A stretch of DNA of 64,000 nucleotides from Polytrichum commune (GCA_950295325.1 OX485803.1:34983554-35047553); one strand, 5' to 3'; counted from the stretch's first letter, positions 1 through 13,125 are shown. Notes: generated from the sequence alone by a model not told the origin. Numbers and translations: made by a program.

Positions 1-133
1 ACAACCAACTCATAACATCAACGAACAACCTCGGAGAGCCTACTACAACCTTACTACAACCACCACTGGCAAATACATGGTTCACCTCTGCAAGTACTAA
101 AGATTGGGGGATAGGGAAATGGTGTGAGTGCAA

Positions 134-1790
134 TGTTACGCCCACATGTGTTCTTAACCTCAAAGTTTATTAAAACCTTAGGCTAGGTAATTACATTGAA
201 TATTCAAAATATAAAAAGTTTGATGTTTTGTAACTTAGATGGGAATTGAGTTAGAGAGTGGGTTTGGGAGTTAATTAGAGCTTGAGATTGCGAAGAATGG
301 ATTTGGGAATTAGTTAAGGTTCGGTTAAGCTTAGAACCAAGCCACTAGGGCCATGTTTTATTGTTAGAAATGGGTTCCTTGCTGTTTGAATTGAGGGGGG
401 GGGGGTTTACCAAAGTGGATAATCGGGTCCACAGTTAGGAGGGGTCGGATCTCTCTCTCTCTCTCTCTTGTGGGGAATGGCGGAGCAGCCGTGCTGCGGG
501 GCGGAGTAGATACGGTTACAGGAATGTTGCCTTGGGGAGAGGATTGAATCCTTGGGTGCTGACTGGAGGTTATTGTTGGAGCAGCCAACAAGAGGCTGGA
601 GGGCGCTCCGAACTTAGTGACTACTGCAAGGAGGAAATCAACACTGAGAGGGGAAGTCGGAATCGGGTGGACTGTTCAATCCTTGCCCATCTGTGTGGGC
701 ATGAGTAGGGAGAAAACTGGGTTGCCGTGGCTGTGGCTGCCTGTAGGCGACAAGGAAGCTGGGAGAGCAAAGAAGGTGGGAGTTTCCGAGTGGTCTACAC
801 ACTGAATCTTTCCATGCTTCCAACAACCAGAAAATCAGATCGGGTGAGCTTCCGAAGAGTTGAGTGGAGATTCAAGGGCGGAAATTGCAGCTAGGCGAGA
901 GCATGTGATAATGTGTGGCGAGGGCAGTGGCATTTTGGGTTACAAACCTGGATGCCAAGTTACATTGGAAGGGAGGTGAGGTTACATGCTACTGTCAACA
1001 GTAACAGTTGACCGAGGGTGCGTTAGCACCGAAAACGAGAATGGGAGACAGAGCGCAATTGTGGCAGGACTCAGCTGCTAGCTGGGAAATTGTTGTAGGA
1101 GAAAACAGTTAGTTGCAGAGGGATTCGAATTTGCTAAGAGGTGGCCAGAGGTTGAATGCCGGTTGGAGCAATCCTCAAACTCTGAAGCCGTTTATGCTTG
1201 CCTGGTTCGGGATTCCGAGTGCTAATACACCGAATTGAGAGGGGAACGCTACTAGGGGGCAGGGCCGGAAGTACATCAACAGGGTGGATTGAGAAAACAA
1301 TCAGGGGAGGCAAAAGCTCTTCGTCGGCTCTCTACTGATTGTGGGTGAAGTGAGGAGGTTTCGGCAGCAATAAGGACCAACAATCAATGAAGTAACTGGT
1401 GGTAGGAGGAGTAGGGCAGAGCAGAAGGTTGTTGAAACCTTTATTCATTAGTGTTGGGTTTAGGTAGGAAGAGGGTTTAGTGTGGTTGATGGTTGAGGCC
1501 TTGGATAATGTGGCCTTGGAGTGGATGGACATCCATGGGTTCACAATGCATGGCCCAAGAACCATTAGGGTGGTACATCTAATTGGTTAGCTAGGGATGT
1601 TTAAGCATTTGTGAGTGCTAATGTATGCCATTATTTCAATATCAAGTGTGTGCTTGTGTGAACATCATTCACTGGTGTATTAGGCTGAATAGTGAGGAAA
1701 GGGAAAGTAGGTTGGAGTATGTGAGTCCTGAGCCTTCACCTGGACTACGACGCATAAGGGTGGAGGTTTATGGCTGACAAATGGCCTAGC
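134..1790 (+). mobile_element. LTR-like repeat, copy 1 (inverted partner at 7.6-9.3 kb)
   Basis: A GC-richer block than its surroundings. It starts near TGTTACGCCCACATGTGTT and carries, near its far end (about 1746-1765), the landmark CGACGCATAAGGGTGG. Read on the minus strand, the 7.6-9.3 kb block shows the same two landmarks in the same order at similar spacing, so these are two copies of one element in opposite orientation. The TG start and a length near 1.7 kb suit a long LTR or an LTR plus leader. The middle parts are diverged, and no primer-binding site or polypurine tract is convincing. Reading frames inside look random. A CT run lies at 451-468 and an 11-base G run at 395-405. Confidence 0.45.
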
Positions 1791-1987
1791 CTGCCCTAAG
1801 ATCTGGCTGCCTTTGTCATCTTGGCCGCGGGACCACCCTCACTTGTGATAAGCTCGTCGCCTCTTGTCTTGGTTGATTTGCCGCTCATTCATTTCAATAG
1901 ACTCGTTGCCCTCGTGCTTTGCTTGATTTTCCGCTCTCTCGTTTTGGTCAACTACCCTCATGTTTTGTAATCGTTGCCCTTGCTTCC

Positions 1988-2225
1988 AATTGTGAAACCT
2001 CATCCAATCTGCAATTTTGATTAATCCTACCCTTTGTCACACTCTGTCTAGATCCAGCTCAGCCTGTGGGCCTAATTGTGAAGCCTAGCCAACTTGTGAT
2101 TTTCATTAGTCCTACCTTCTCTCACACTCTGCCAAGATCATGGCTCAGCCTCTTGACCTAATTGCAAAGCCTAACCAATCTGTGATTTTGATTAGTCCTA
2201 CCCTATCTCACACTCTGCCCTAATT
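1988..2225. repeat. 86-bp tandem repeat, three copies
   Basis: Three consecutive units begin with AATTGTGAA-like sequence at 1988, 2074 and 2160, a period of exactly 86 bp. Shared internal words are GATTAGTCCTACC and CTCACACTCTGCC. The third unit is cut short near 2225. No coding potential is evident. Confidence 0.8.
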
Positions 2226-3470
2226 CACATACAAACATGCCCAAAGGTAAGTATGATCGTCAACCATTCACTACCCATGAAATTTACGCAAAGAATCAAC
2301 CTCACAGTAAAACCCTTAACCAACAACTAACCATATCACCAAAATGCCTTCATCATTCAAATTTGTCAAAACACCTATATTAGGGGTCGAGAGATGACCA
2401 CCAAATACTACCGAAATTGTGTTACTAGGACTCGTGAACCATTTGGATGCTTCATACCCATGGTCTACTTTTAGAGCACCCGACCTCCCCCTCTTCTCTC
2501 ACCCTTGGGGTGGAGCCTGCCTTGCTCCTGAATTCCTCCATACAACACTCCTCCCTCCTCCATCTCCTATAGGTGTAGTGGACTTTATTAAGGTTTCTGG
2601 AGGGTTTCTTGAGGGTTTTGGTTGGAAATGAATGGCTTTGGCTGGACGCAAGAGAGTCAACCCTTCGGTACAAATGGCAATATTCCCCTTTGAACTCACC
2701 TTGGGACTCCCCATTGGACTACCCTTTGCGATTGGCATTCATCTCATGCTTACTGTGGTTGGGGTTTCATATTTCAAAACATTCCCAAGCATATTCACAA
2801 AATAGTTGCTCCAGGGTATTAGAACAAACAAGACATTTATTATGGCCAAATGGAATCTAACAAAATGTCGGGATCTTATCCTTGTGTGATATTGTGAATT
2901 CCCACAATCTTCAAATGTTGTTTTCTCTTGGGCCGTGTCACTCACCTTGTTTTCAATTTTTCTTTCTAAATATGCTTGGTTGTGACATAGTCTTTGTGCA
3001 TCCATCTCCCATACTACCTTTTGTTTGGAATAATTGAGTTCGTGTGGGGACTCTTTTGTTACACTCTGAGATCTTGATTAGTCTTTATTTCAATATTGTC
3101 CACTTTAGTTGCTTGATGAAAGAGAATAATAATTGGTTCTTCTTCCTACGCCTCCTTAGTGGTGTGGCATGATGTAGTTCTTGCATCTATAACACAACCT
3201 ATGGGGTGGTAGTGTATGTGATCATTCATGTTAAGGACTTGCTCTATTGTCCATGTTGCTAATGTAATGTCACAAGAAATATTGATTTAGGGTTAGGGTT
3301 GTAGGAGTAGGGTTTGGACATCACATTATTAATTGTTGTCATATAATACTATTGTATTCAAGTGATTGGTTCGGATTACGCAATTTATTTCTTGCTCAAC
3401 CCCATTTTGTCAATACAAATAGTGGGGATGACGCACTTTTTAATTCTTTAAGTACTTCCAATACTTCCTA
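2226..3470. other. No recognisable feature
   Basis: AT-rich spacer with only short chance reading frames on both strands. A short TTAGGGTTAGGG-like stretch near 3290 is too brief to be telomeric. Confidence 0.6.
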
Positions 3471-3474
3471 ATGG

Positions 3475-6400
3475 CTACAATTCAAACACGCGGATTGTTT
3501 GTGCCATTTACTTTGCCTCTCAAGGATGACGGTTTTGTTGGTGTTTCAAAAAATCTACTTGGTTTAAGGTTTAACCTCCAAATTGGATCCATGTACGTTG
3601 AGCTTGAGATGTATTCCAAAGAAAAAGATGTCTCTAAAACAATACTAATGCATAAGACCCCAAAGGAAGATGGGACAATGTGGATTATGGGGCCAAGCTC
3701 ATTTAGGGTTATAGAAATGTTTGAGTCCCATATGCTTTCATCATCATTCTCACAAATGAAACTAGGGCATCGACAATCCAATTGCTAGCATTCCCAACCG
3801 TTGATCTAAAGCCCGTCAAAAATGATGTTTTGGTGTTATTTCATTTTGAGGGTGACATTTGTCCAACAATGGATCTATCTTACACATCGCCTTTTTTTAG
3901 AAGTACAACTCGGATTCCATTAAACCTCCAATGGATGTTGCTTAAACTCCTTACAATCCTTTTGATATGAGGTTGTCTCAACAGAGAACTTTGTCTTAAT
4001 GTCCACCACTCCACCCAATTTCATCATCTTTAGGCAATGCATTGAGATTGACAAAGTTCAATAAAAGGTTTAAATATGATCTTGCCACAACGGATTTTGA
4101 CAATAAAGATGTTCATGAAGTCAATTATTTGCCCCCATTTTATAATGGCGATTTCATGTTTGTGTTCCCCTTGTGGTATCATGTGTTCCTAGCGAATATG
4201 ATCGTTTCATGGACGACATGGACAAGATGTGCAACGAACACCCTTGGTGCACAACAAAAACAACAAATATCCAAAATGTTTTGGTTTCCCCTTTAGATGG
4301 TCTAGTTGTGCCAGTCATGTGAGTGTACAAACAAGTATTGTGATTGTTTGTATCGCAATGGAGGCATTCCATACTGAATGGATAGGATCAACTCTTACAT
4401 AAATTTTTAATAGCACTAGTAGCCCTGGATAAATCAAAATTGTAGGGTAAGGTATGTTGTTGCACACAAGTGTGCATTGCATTGTATTATGCTCGAATAA
4501 GATATGTCCATTTTGACATCTCTTGAGATGTCAATGGCATGTATACATCTTGATGTTCATGAACATCTTTTGTCCAACGGTACATATCATGAGTCACTTG
4601 ACATGGCTTACCAATGCATTGCCATGAGGTTATGAAAACATCCATTGCCAAGTATTTAGCTATTGTAATGGCAACAAATAATTTTTTTTTTCAAACTAGC
4701 TTCTGAAGTCTTCATCAAATAGTGATGTACATCACCTCAAAGGTTCACCTCTTGAGGTGGTTATGGATGAATTCAATACACTTGCCTCCCCAAATCGTTG
4801 CAACTTTAGGTCCGGTTGAAAATGTTTTGATCGTAGTGAAATGTGTACATTTAATAATATCATAGAGCTAAAAGACCGTTTGGGATTCATATGTATGTAT
4901 ATGGAAGCATGTTCCTAGGGTAGTCCAAAGACAATGTGTTTGTCTTCAAAAATGTTAGTGAACCTTCTATGGAGTGGTGTTGATCATGTGAAGCATATGC
5001 AAGTTGTTGGGGATACGAAGCATTCGTAGATAATATTTGACCATGTGAAATGTTTGAAGGATTGGACCACTATCGCGTGTTATGTGTACGATAGTAGGTA
5101 TTGTAAGGTCCTAACAATCATGTGTTATGACATATAATTTGAAGATGGTGTAGCTTAGATCTTATTATTTTAAAATAAAAAATAAAACTTGAGTCCCATC
5201 GTGGGAGACTATGGAATGTCACACGTGAATTTCAAAGGTTTCTCTGCAGACAATGCTCACGGGTATTGAAATGCAGTTAGGAAGATATAGAAAGAGGGTG
5301 ATTCAAAGTTGCCAAAGATGGGACACGAGTGCACATATCTTTTCCACTGGTTATCAAACTTGGATAAGGTGACACACAAAAATATGAAAGCTTCACTGCA
5401 ATTTCACCACAAACAACTATGCAAGGACTATAAGGACATAAATTTTTTTTTGAAGAAGTCAACAATAAATATCATGTGATTTGATCATGGTGGTTGTCAC
5501 TTGGAGTTGCCACGGGATAAGACATCATTGGACTCTCTTAGTGGTTTGGTTTCTAGCACTTTTGTTAGAGGCAATGGGGTGGTCATATGATTCTTGTAAA
5601 TGCATTACCAAATTGTATCATGCAATATGTTTTAATTTTGAATATCTAAATATATATATACATTACTACAATTTATGTGGTGTTCACATGACTTAACTAT
5701 AGATGAACATGTGGAAATGAGCACATGGAAGCTTGTAGAGACAATACACAACAAGTGACTTCAACAGTCTGGTAACAAGATGATTTGCATGTATAAAACA
5801 ACAATGGACGATATGGTTTGCACGTTCATGCAAATTGCAAATTACTTGTTGTGATTGAAAGGTAGTTCCAGATAAAGGCCCGAATTCTTTGTCCTTGAAA
5901 TTGGAAGTTGCTACTACATGTGGAGACCCCAAGTTCATGATAGATGCCATGAAGTCATATTTAGGTGCAGAAATCCTTAAAACAAGGGATTGTGCCTTGG
6001 AGGGTTTGGAGTTGTTTGGATCCACCAAACAACAACTTGATCCGCCACCAAGTGCCAATTGCTACTCACATTGACATGACAAGGTAAATTACTTCATTCA
6101 TCTCCCCAATACTAGGGCAAAAAAGACATGCATAGAAGCATCGTTGAACTTTGTAGAGCATGGTGGCTCACACCACATCAATGTTAGAGACCAATTGTGT
6201 TTCTTACGATAAGCACATTGCATGATTGCCAACCAACTTTGCCAAGAGATGTTGGTGATGCAAGCTATTACAAGGGCTTGAAGGAGTACCGCTCCACCAA
6301 CAATGTGGAGTAGAGTTTTGGTTTTGCCTTGACGACATCAAACGTTGTGTAGGTTGCAACAAGAAGAAACTTGTGTTGGATTGGCTTTTAGTACCCATCA

Positions 6401-6960
6401 CATGGCTGGTGAAGATTGGACTCAATCTATTTGATATAGATATATAGATAATGGCGCTTGAGGATGTTGGATATTAATTGTAGTAGAGGGAGGCACTTCC
6501 ACCTCATCGTAGGCTTTCAACAATTGCAACCCTCCCCCTCCCTGGGTCACATTACCATGTGCCACCAAATCCAGACACCTACCCTACTTTGAGGTTTGGA
6601 AAGATAGTGCGTCACAATTTGGGAGCACCAACTACATACCACAAAACAAAAGGAGAGCACCATTTCATTATTGTAGTTTAGAATGTTAATCAACATCGTT
6701 TCCAAGGAGGACACCGCATACCGTGTCACGCATTGCACATGCCCAAACTTCACAAAAATGTCACCGCAATCTTTGGGAAAGAAAGGGAAATGGGTGTACT
6801 GCAAACATCTTTATTATGTGTCTAGATTTTAAACAAGGTGCACTATGATAGTGAGAAGTTCATTCATGCTCCGAACTTTACCTACAATGACTTTATGCGG
6901 CTACTTGAACTTGTTGGTGTTGTAGATTGTGAGAAAATTTCCAAATGTTGAGTTTGCTCG
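3475..6960 (+). pseudogene. Decayed multi-domain transposon gene, MULE/DDE-like part
   Basis: A 3.5-kb stretch whose protein-like segments all lie on the plus strand in switching frames broken by stops. Segments in order: a 105-residue frame at 3471-3788; a segment with DFDNKDVHEVNYLPP near 4097; a Cys-rich stretch near 4310-4360 (CECTNKYCDC) that may bind zinc; WTTIACYVYDSRYCKVL near 5064-5115; and about 5198-5476, with two in-frame stops, which has FKGFSADNA followed by CTYLFHW. Then come SWWLSLGVATG near 5490, RQWGGHM near 5570, CGDPKFMIDAMKSYLGAEI from about 5920, EFWFCLDDIKRCVGCNKKK near 6310-6366, and DSEKFIHAPNFTYNDFMRL near 6849-6905. The FxADxA...C...FHW spacing resembles the RNase-H-fold transposase core of MULE-type elements. 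I recall similarly ordered proteins repeated in seedless-plant genomes, which I could not check here. Clearly non-functional. The domain assignment is inference. Confidence 0.55.
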
Positions 6961-7560
6961 CTTGGTTAAGTATGCCAATAAGTGACTTGTACTAGTGTAG
7001 GTTGTCATAATAAAAACAACAATGGACTAATGATTTATGGAAGTAATCATCATGGTAATAACCCCCCTTCATACTTTTTCATTTAAAATGTTAATACTTT
7101 ATTTTAGACTGATTACAATAAAATGATTTCCAACTTATTGGTGTAGAGCTTAAAGCCATGAAAATTTACTAAATTGGGGTCACCGCTCTGTGAACCCTTG
7201 GAGTGGTCCACCACTCCGCGGGATCGCTTTTAGTTAGAATGTTAGTATTAAAATTCAGAATTGATAGGGAATTTAGGGAAAATTAGTTCATTTAGCAATT
7301 AGCCTAGAAGAAGGAAGGTCAGAATGAAAACTAAATAATGCTAGAAAATAGCAAGTAAAAAAAATGCTAGCTAGTAAAAACAATTAGCTAAGATTTAAGT
7401 TAGTAGATGCTAGCTAAGAAATTATTAGTTTATTAATTAATAAGGGCCACACAAGACTATTGGAGGTGTTTGGCATAAGAAGACAAAATCGACGTGAAGA
7501 CTTTTGAAAAAAATAAAAATAGCAAGGGGGCTACTTGTCCACTTGTCCCCTTACCAACTC
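6961..7560. other. AT-rich spacer, no recognisable feature
   Basis: AT-rich sequence with short GCTAGCTA-like motifs near 7360-7420. It may be the inner edge of the LTR-like copy that follows. Nothing coding was seen. Confidence 0.5.
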
Positions 7561-9298
7561 GATGGCAAACATTTAGAAAGATTTCTAAGGTTTCCCGTCG
7601 GAGCCACCTGTTAGCCCTAAACCCCCACCCTTATGCGTCGGTGGTCCTAGTAAAGGAATAAGGCTCACATGTTCCCCCCCGAGTCCTCGGTCTCACCAAT
7701 TCGTCACCTTTGCTGGGACATATAACCAAATATCAATCACACTCTTTTTATTTAAGTTTTACGGGGCTTTAGTATTGAGAAATACTTATGCACCCAGGAT
7801 ACATATATCAACAACAACACACTAGGACTTGCCTTCACTCCTAAATCCCTACCTATTCCTCTATACTACTACACTAACTAACCCCCACCCCCTTTACTAG
7901 TTTGATTGGGTGTCCCCTTTCGCCTACGAGCCCATGTAAACCCCTGGGACAACCCTAACCTCTAACCGCTTCCAGCTTTCCCCGAATTCTCCCCTGGTCT
8001 GCCCAACCGGTCAGCACCGTATACCCTGGTGGTTACAACACCGGTACGCTTGAGCTCTACCTCCTTCGGTGACAGTTGGTCCCGAGGCCGTTGGCCTCCC
8101 GGCCGTCTCTATTCCTCCCCATCTTCCCATGTTTTCCCAATGGCCACTGCTCCTCCTCTTCGGGGTTGCTCCCCTTTGAATACTGACGATCGGTCTCTGG
8201 ATTGCTGCCATGGCTACCCAATCCGTCTGCAATCGGCCAGCATTCAACCCTAGAACTGTGCTGGTAGCTGCCAATCTACCCTTCTGATCTCCCGAACGCC
8301 CTGGATTCACATTGAAAACCAATGCCAGATGCTAAACTGTCTTGGCCTCATTAGTCGACTGCCTTACAATGCAGGCCACCTTTGTATTGCTGGCAGTGTT
8401 AGGTGCGGCTCAAAAACTCCAATCAATCTTTAAATCCCGTTTCCGACCCAATACCAACACAAAACATTCTGAATTGCACTTGAAATTTGACTCATCTGCA
8501 CGTCCTTCAGGTGCGCTGCCACCATTCAAGCAATACAGGAGTTCCAACGCCGACCCTCGCCGAATTTCCCTGGATGTAGCCAGTGCAGCCTCCTCCACCC
8601 GAATACAGCTCGCAACTCCTCTCAATGTAGGCCCTTCCCTTCCTCTCGGTCCGCTACCCAGAATCCAGCGCGCCACCCTGGCCGCATTGTGTTGCCCCCC
8701 GCCGTCACACTTTCGGCAGCTCGCTAAATCTCTCTTCTTCCGCAGTCGTTGCAGCTGTGTCCAATCCCTGCTGCCCAGGCAGCCTAGGATCGTCAACTCA
8801 AAAAATACCCACACCCTTGATATGAGCGGAAGGCTCCTCCTTCCGCCCTGCCGCAACTAGCCCTTCTCCTTTTCGGCCTACCTGAAAAAACCTGAAGCTC
8901 TCGATCCCAGGGGCTCTCCTTTCCTGCACCGAATCCGGAGTCTTTCTTCTAAAACCCCGAACCTCTCCCCTTAAATGGGCAGTGAGGATCCTCATTCAAA
9001 CTCTAAAACCCAGCCTCTACACTTAAATGAACACTGGTGGTACCTAAATAATTTAATTCCACACCAACCATCTCATTTAAGGCCTCAAGGCCTAAATCAA
9101 AACCATTGCACGACTTCTAGTCTCTTTCTATCCTATTTCAATCCTAAAATGTGAATCCCCTATCCTAACTTCTAACCTCAATTAGATTAGAGGTGCTCAT
9201 TCTTTTTAAGTTTTTATAAGGTATTATTAAATCCAAACTTAAACCCCATTCAATTCTAAATTTTAAAACACATGTGGGCATATATTTTTGGGCTTACA
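7560..9298 (-). mobile_element. LTR-like repeat, copy 2 (inverted partner of 0.1-1.8 kb)
   Basis: On the minus strand this block starts at 9298 with TGTAAGCCC, reaches TGCCCACATGTGTT shortly after, and near 7610-7645 carries CGACGCATAAGGGTGG. Both landmarks recur in the 134-1790 block on the plus strand. It is markedly more GC-rich (8.0-8.9 kb) than its surroundings. Frames of 172 and 148 codons on opposite strands over 8.34-8.86 kb show no recognisable domain and probably reflect the GC content. The pair could be LTRs of two separate insertions or of one rearranged element. Confidence 0.45.
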
Positions 9299-10750
9299 CC
9301 ACCTTGGTGAGAGGGTCACAACCTCAACCGAGAAAACCCCCTAGACAAAATTTCGGGAAAAAGTTCGAAGAATAGAGCCGGTGGCGGAGAAATCCAACCA
9401 TTTTTTGAGAGGGTTAAAAATCCCCTCCTTCCACTTTGTTCATTCTCTCTTCTTCTAATGCTTTGGCGAAGCTCTGCTTCAATATAGTTAAGAAAACATT
9501 CTATCTTGCATTCTCAATATATTAATAGAAAGACTTAAGAAATTTTTCTATTTTCTCTCCTAGTTAGAATATGTGTTTATTAACACACCAAAAATTTAAT
9601 TTCTTTCTTTTGTAAGGATAGGTTGGATTGTAGGATTACAAGTGGAGGCATTGTAGACCTCAGCTGCTAATACCCTGAAAGCTTAGTTCATGAGCTAGAA
9701 CAAATTAATTCTCATTTTTGCCTTATAGAGATTTTCTATAGCTATTCATGGCCGTTTCCCATTTGTGATTTGGTTAAAGTGGTAATTAGTTATGAATTTT
9801 CAAAAATGAAATGAAAAAATTGGGTGGTCATTTTTTCCTAGTTAGATCTTGTTAATATCTTTCCAATGGTGTAAGAAAAGCCTAGATCTAAGTAGTAATG
9901 AATTTACCATGGATTTTTTAAGTTGGAAGTTGGATAGGTGGGTTGGAAAGATCGGTTGAATCGACCTCGCACTTCCAACCCTTATAACTTTTGCATTTTT
10001 TATCCGATTAAAGTGATTTTTAGATCGTTGGAAAGATAATTACGTGCACTAAGTAAATGCATTATGCTTAGGCCTAAATTATAGTGTAAAAGAAACAATT
10101 GATATTTTAATTGTTAACTAAGGTAAGTTTTACAATCAAACTAGTTACAAGAAATGGGGCAAGGTCGACGTCCGGGTTGTGGAGTAAGGAAGGAGGTAGC
10201 CGCTCGGCCTACATTGAGCCCAATCAACCGAGGATAATTGAGCTAAACTAACTAACTTTAGCCTTTTATTTAGGGTTGGAAGGAGCGCGGCCAAGGTATG
10301 CATCTCTAAACCTATTTACCTATCTTGTAAAGTCAAGTGGCTTGACCACTTGGCCTTAGAAAGTTCCGAGCTAAGGGGTGATGCCTATTATATAAATGTA
10401 GTGAGGTAGGATGTGCAAATGAAATTAACTAATTAAGAAAGAATTTGTGTAAAGGGTAGGACTTAGGTCAAGGTCCACAACTTAGGAAATGAAATATAAC
10501 TAAATAAAGAAATAGAAAGAATTGAATGGTATATCAAATCGTCGTTATTCCGTTCATTGAGCTAGGGTGGTATGAGTCACACCCGGTTGGTGTGTATTAG
10601 AACCATCCTAATTCACAAATTAGGATTGTGTTGGTTTTAAGGCCAGTGCGTCTGCACTAAGAATAGGTTGTAGATTAAAGTTAGAACTAGATATGAAATT
10701 GATTAGTGGAGTTTAGAGCTATAATAGTAAAAAACTAAGGTCCAACCTCC
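9299..10750. other. Possible retroelement leader/untranslated sequence
   Basis: Non-coding, AT-rich sequence just outside LTR-like copy 2. It lacks frames of useful length. The TTCGGCGAAG-like and splice-like words resemble plant retroelement untranslated leader, but no primer-binding site could be fixed. Confidence 0.3.
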
Positions 10751-11176
10751 GGATGTACTACAACGCATATTTAATTTCCCTTAAAAATCTAAGTACTCAC
10801 GTTATACACCTATCATTCGGGTTCGACTTGGGCACCTGCAAGTGCAAGCCACCTTCACCAAAGGGCTTGTGTGATACTTTTGGACTCCATTGGAAGGGGG
10901 TGGCCCAAAAGTACCACACACTCACATTTTGTTATTTATTACTTATGTGTTACCGCTCACCGCTCACTATTCATTGCTCATTGCTCATTGCTCATGTCAT
11001 AGCTTCCCTCGCTCCAAGGGGGTGTGTAAGACCCTCCCCACCTATATATAAGGTGGGAGGCCTGATTGAGCTCACTTTCAAACAACCCACCTCAAGTGGG
11101 ACATTAGGATCTAGCATGCCTAGCATACTTTGCCCAATGTTCAAAGAGGGTCAAAGAAAGTTAGAAGATTGGTAAC

Positions 11177-12495
11177 ATGGTCAAACCTTTGCCAATTTTG
11201 TCCAATTGGCTATGTCCACTCGTGCAGGCAAAGCGAAACAAATGTAAGGCCTCGGGATCATCCACTAAGGTGAAATTTTTGGAAGCTATAACAAAAGAAG
11301 GTCCACGACGCCATTATAGATTGGTATATGCGCAACAATGTGGACGGCATCAAATGAAATTTCTTAGGTATTATCCAAAAGATCAAGTGGCCAACCACAT
11401 GAAGAAATTGATTGAGGAAGTTGATTGATACGCAATGGATTGACCAAAATCTACTAAGGATCAAAATCTTGCATATTGTGACATTTGGGTGTAGAATAAG
11501 CCCCAAAATAGAGTTCACAACCTCAAGCAATTGGTTGATAATGTTTTCCCACTCCCATGAAGCGGGTGAGATGGTGACCCCTCAAGCGGCAAAAATGCAG
11601 GCGTTGCTTACATCATATGAACCTGTAGCACAAAGCAAGTTTCAAAACAACCCACAAAGTAACTTTTGGAAGGAGCATAAGTTGGAGAAGTGTGGCCTAC
11701 CCATGCCAATTACCGTGGATTTTCAATACAACAAAGGTGGTCACCTTGGAAAGCAAGAAAAAAAAATTTGGGGGGGGGGGGGGAATTGAGGGTGGCAAAT
11801 GTCTGTGTCTAGATATATATTACGTGGGCCAGAAAAATTCCAAAGATCGGCAATTTGCATAAAGCTCAAATCCAAGCTAGTGCCAAGGCATGCATTTTGA
11901 AGAACTTGCATCCTAGCTTCATCAAGTTATGGTTGATCAGCAGTGAGACCAACACAACTACACTATATGGTGGAACAAAGAAACTCTACGAGAAATGTAT
12001 ATTAAAGATAGAGGACATTGACCAAATAACAACGTCATGTTCATAGGTCCAACCGAATTGCATCAGTGGGACTAGGTTAAAAAGTTTCGAAAGAAGAGGG
12101 TAAAGTTGTCGTGAACTTTGGTATGGCTCGTGCCGGAATTGCACGATAGAAATATGTAGCACAACAATATTCTTATAGACAATGTTATGCTCCATTGGGA
12201 GTTAGACGGACGCCTAAAGATTGGACTTTATGATTGGGGGTGCACATTGCACATGGGTGAGAATGTTGAAATATTGTGGCATGCGGAAACTAAAGATGCC
12301 AAGCAAAATTTGAAGAGGGAGAAGATTCGGGTGGCATCCAAGTTGCTTAGGGATCATAGTAGGAGATATCAGGATTTGCCTAGAAATTACACCAAGTTGA
12401 GAGTTTTATGGTTGGCAAACTTGCACGGCAACATTGCCACCATGGTCATGACCCAATACTCTATGCAGGAGAAGGTTATAAATTTTGAACCATGA
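11177..12495 (+). pseudogene. Unclassified decayed coding region
   Basis: Several plus-strand frames with ordinary protein-like composition follow each other: 11177-11428 (83 codons), 11412-11789 (125 codons, ending in a 14-base G run at 11770-11783), 11855-12046 and 12187-12495 (102 codons, rich in Lys and Arg, containing KREKIRVASKLLRDHSRR). They overlap or switch frame as a broken gene would. I do not recognise the family. A transposon protein is the likeliest source given the setting, but no catalytic motif could be read. Some of these frames may be chance. Confidence 0.3.
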
Positions 12496-12849
12496 CCCTA
12501 GACCTTGTGTGCAAAGAAACCATGGGGAATTGCATTGACTTTGCTTCCGCAAGACATTAGGTGCAAATGGACAATGTGAGGCGGGATAAGCCCGTGGACT
12601 ACTAGAGATCCAAAATCAAAGATAAAAATAAGATTGTTTAGTTCTTCCCAACTTCTTAAGGCGGGACTCCATAAACTTAATAGGCATATATTACTAACAT
12701 GAACTTGTTTGAAAAAAAATAAAAAATTATACCTTAATAAACCCTTTGTTATGATACAACATTTTTTTTCCTTTTTGAATACAAACAAGTGTTGGTTCTT
12801 CTCCCCTTTTTCATTTTATTTTTCCTAAATCCATATGCCCATTCACATA

Positions 12850-13125
12850 TGGAGTCGACTCCCCAATCGACTGCTAATGTGAGCAGTCGACTTAAGAAGG
12901 TCGATTGCTACTATGGAACTTGACTAGGGAGATGACTGCTCAAAAAAGCAATTGATTGCTCATGTGAGCAATCAACTAGAGAACCAATAACTTATGTGAA
13001 ATTAGCTTTGCATTCAATTTCTCCCATGAGCACTCGACTAAGTGTTGGCTGCTTATGTGTAGTTGGCTACTATAGTGGCAATTAGTTGTAGAGTCGATTG
13101 CCACCATAGCAATCGACTTTGTGCT
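12850..13125. repeat. Field of short palindromic repeats (GTCGAYTGCT type)
   Basis: At least three small hairpins share a core of the form GTCGA(C/T)TGCT, a 6-8 base loop and AGCA(A/G)TCGAC. Examples are CGACTGCT..AGCAGTCGACTT near 12868-12895, GATTGCT..AGCAATCAAC near 12954-12975 and CGATTGCC..GCAATCGACT near 13096-13121, with degenerate copies between them. Confidence 0.65.

Noticed and set aside
3285..3310. Telomere-like TTAGGG words
   Set aside because: Only about two units, not an array.
8342..8860. Overlapping 172- and 148-codon frames on opposite strands as possible genes
   Set aside because: They mirror each other in a GC-rich repeat block, have low-complexity composition and show no domain. 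The block recurs in diverged form at 0.1-1.8 kb without the same frames.
12850..13125. CRISPR-like spaced palindromic repeats
   Set aside because: Repeats are degenerate, spacing is irregular and the setting is a plant nuclear genome.
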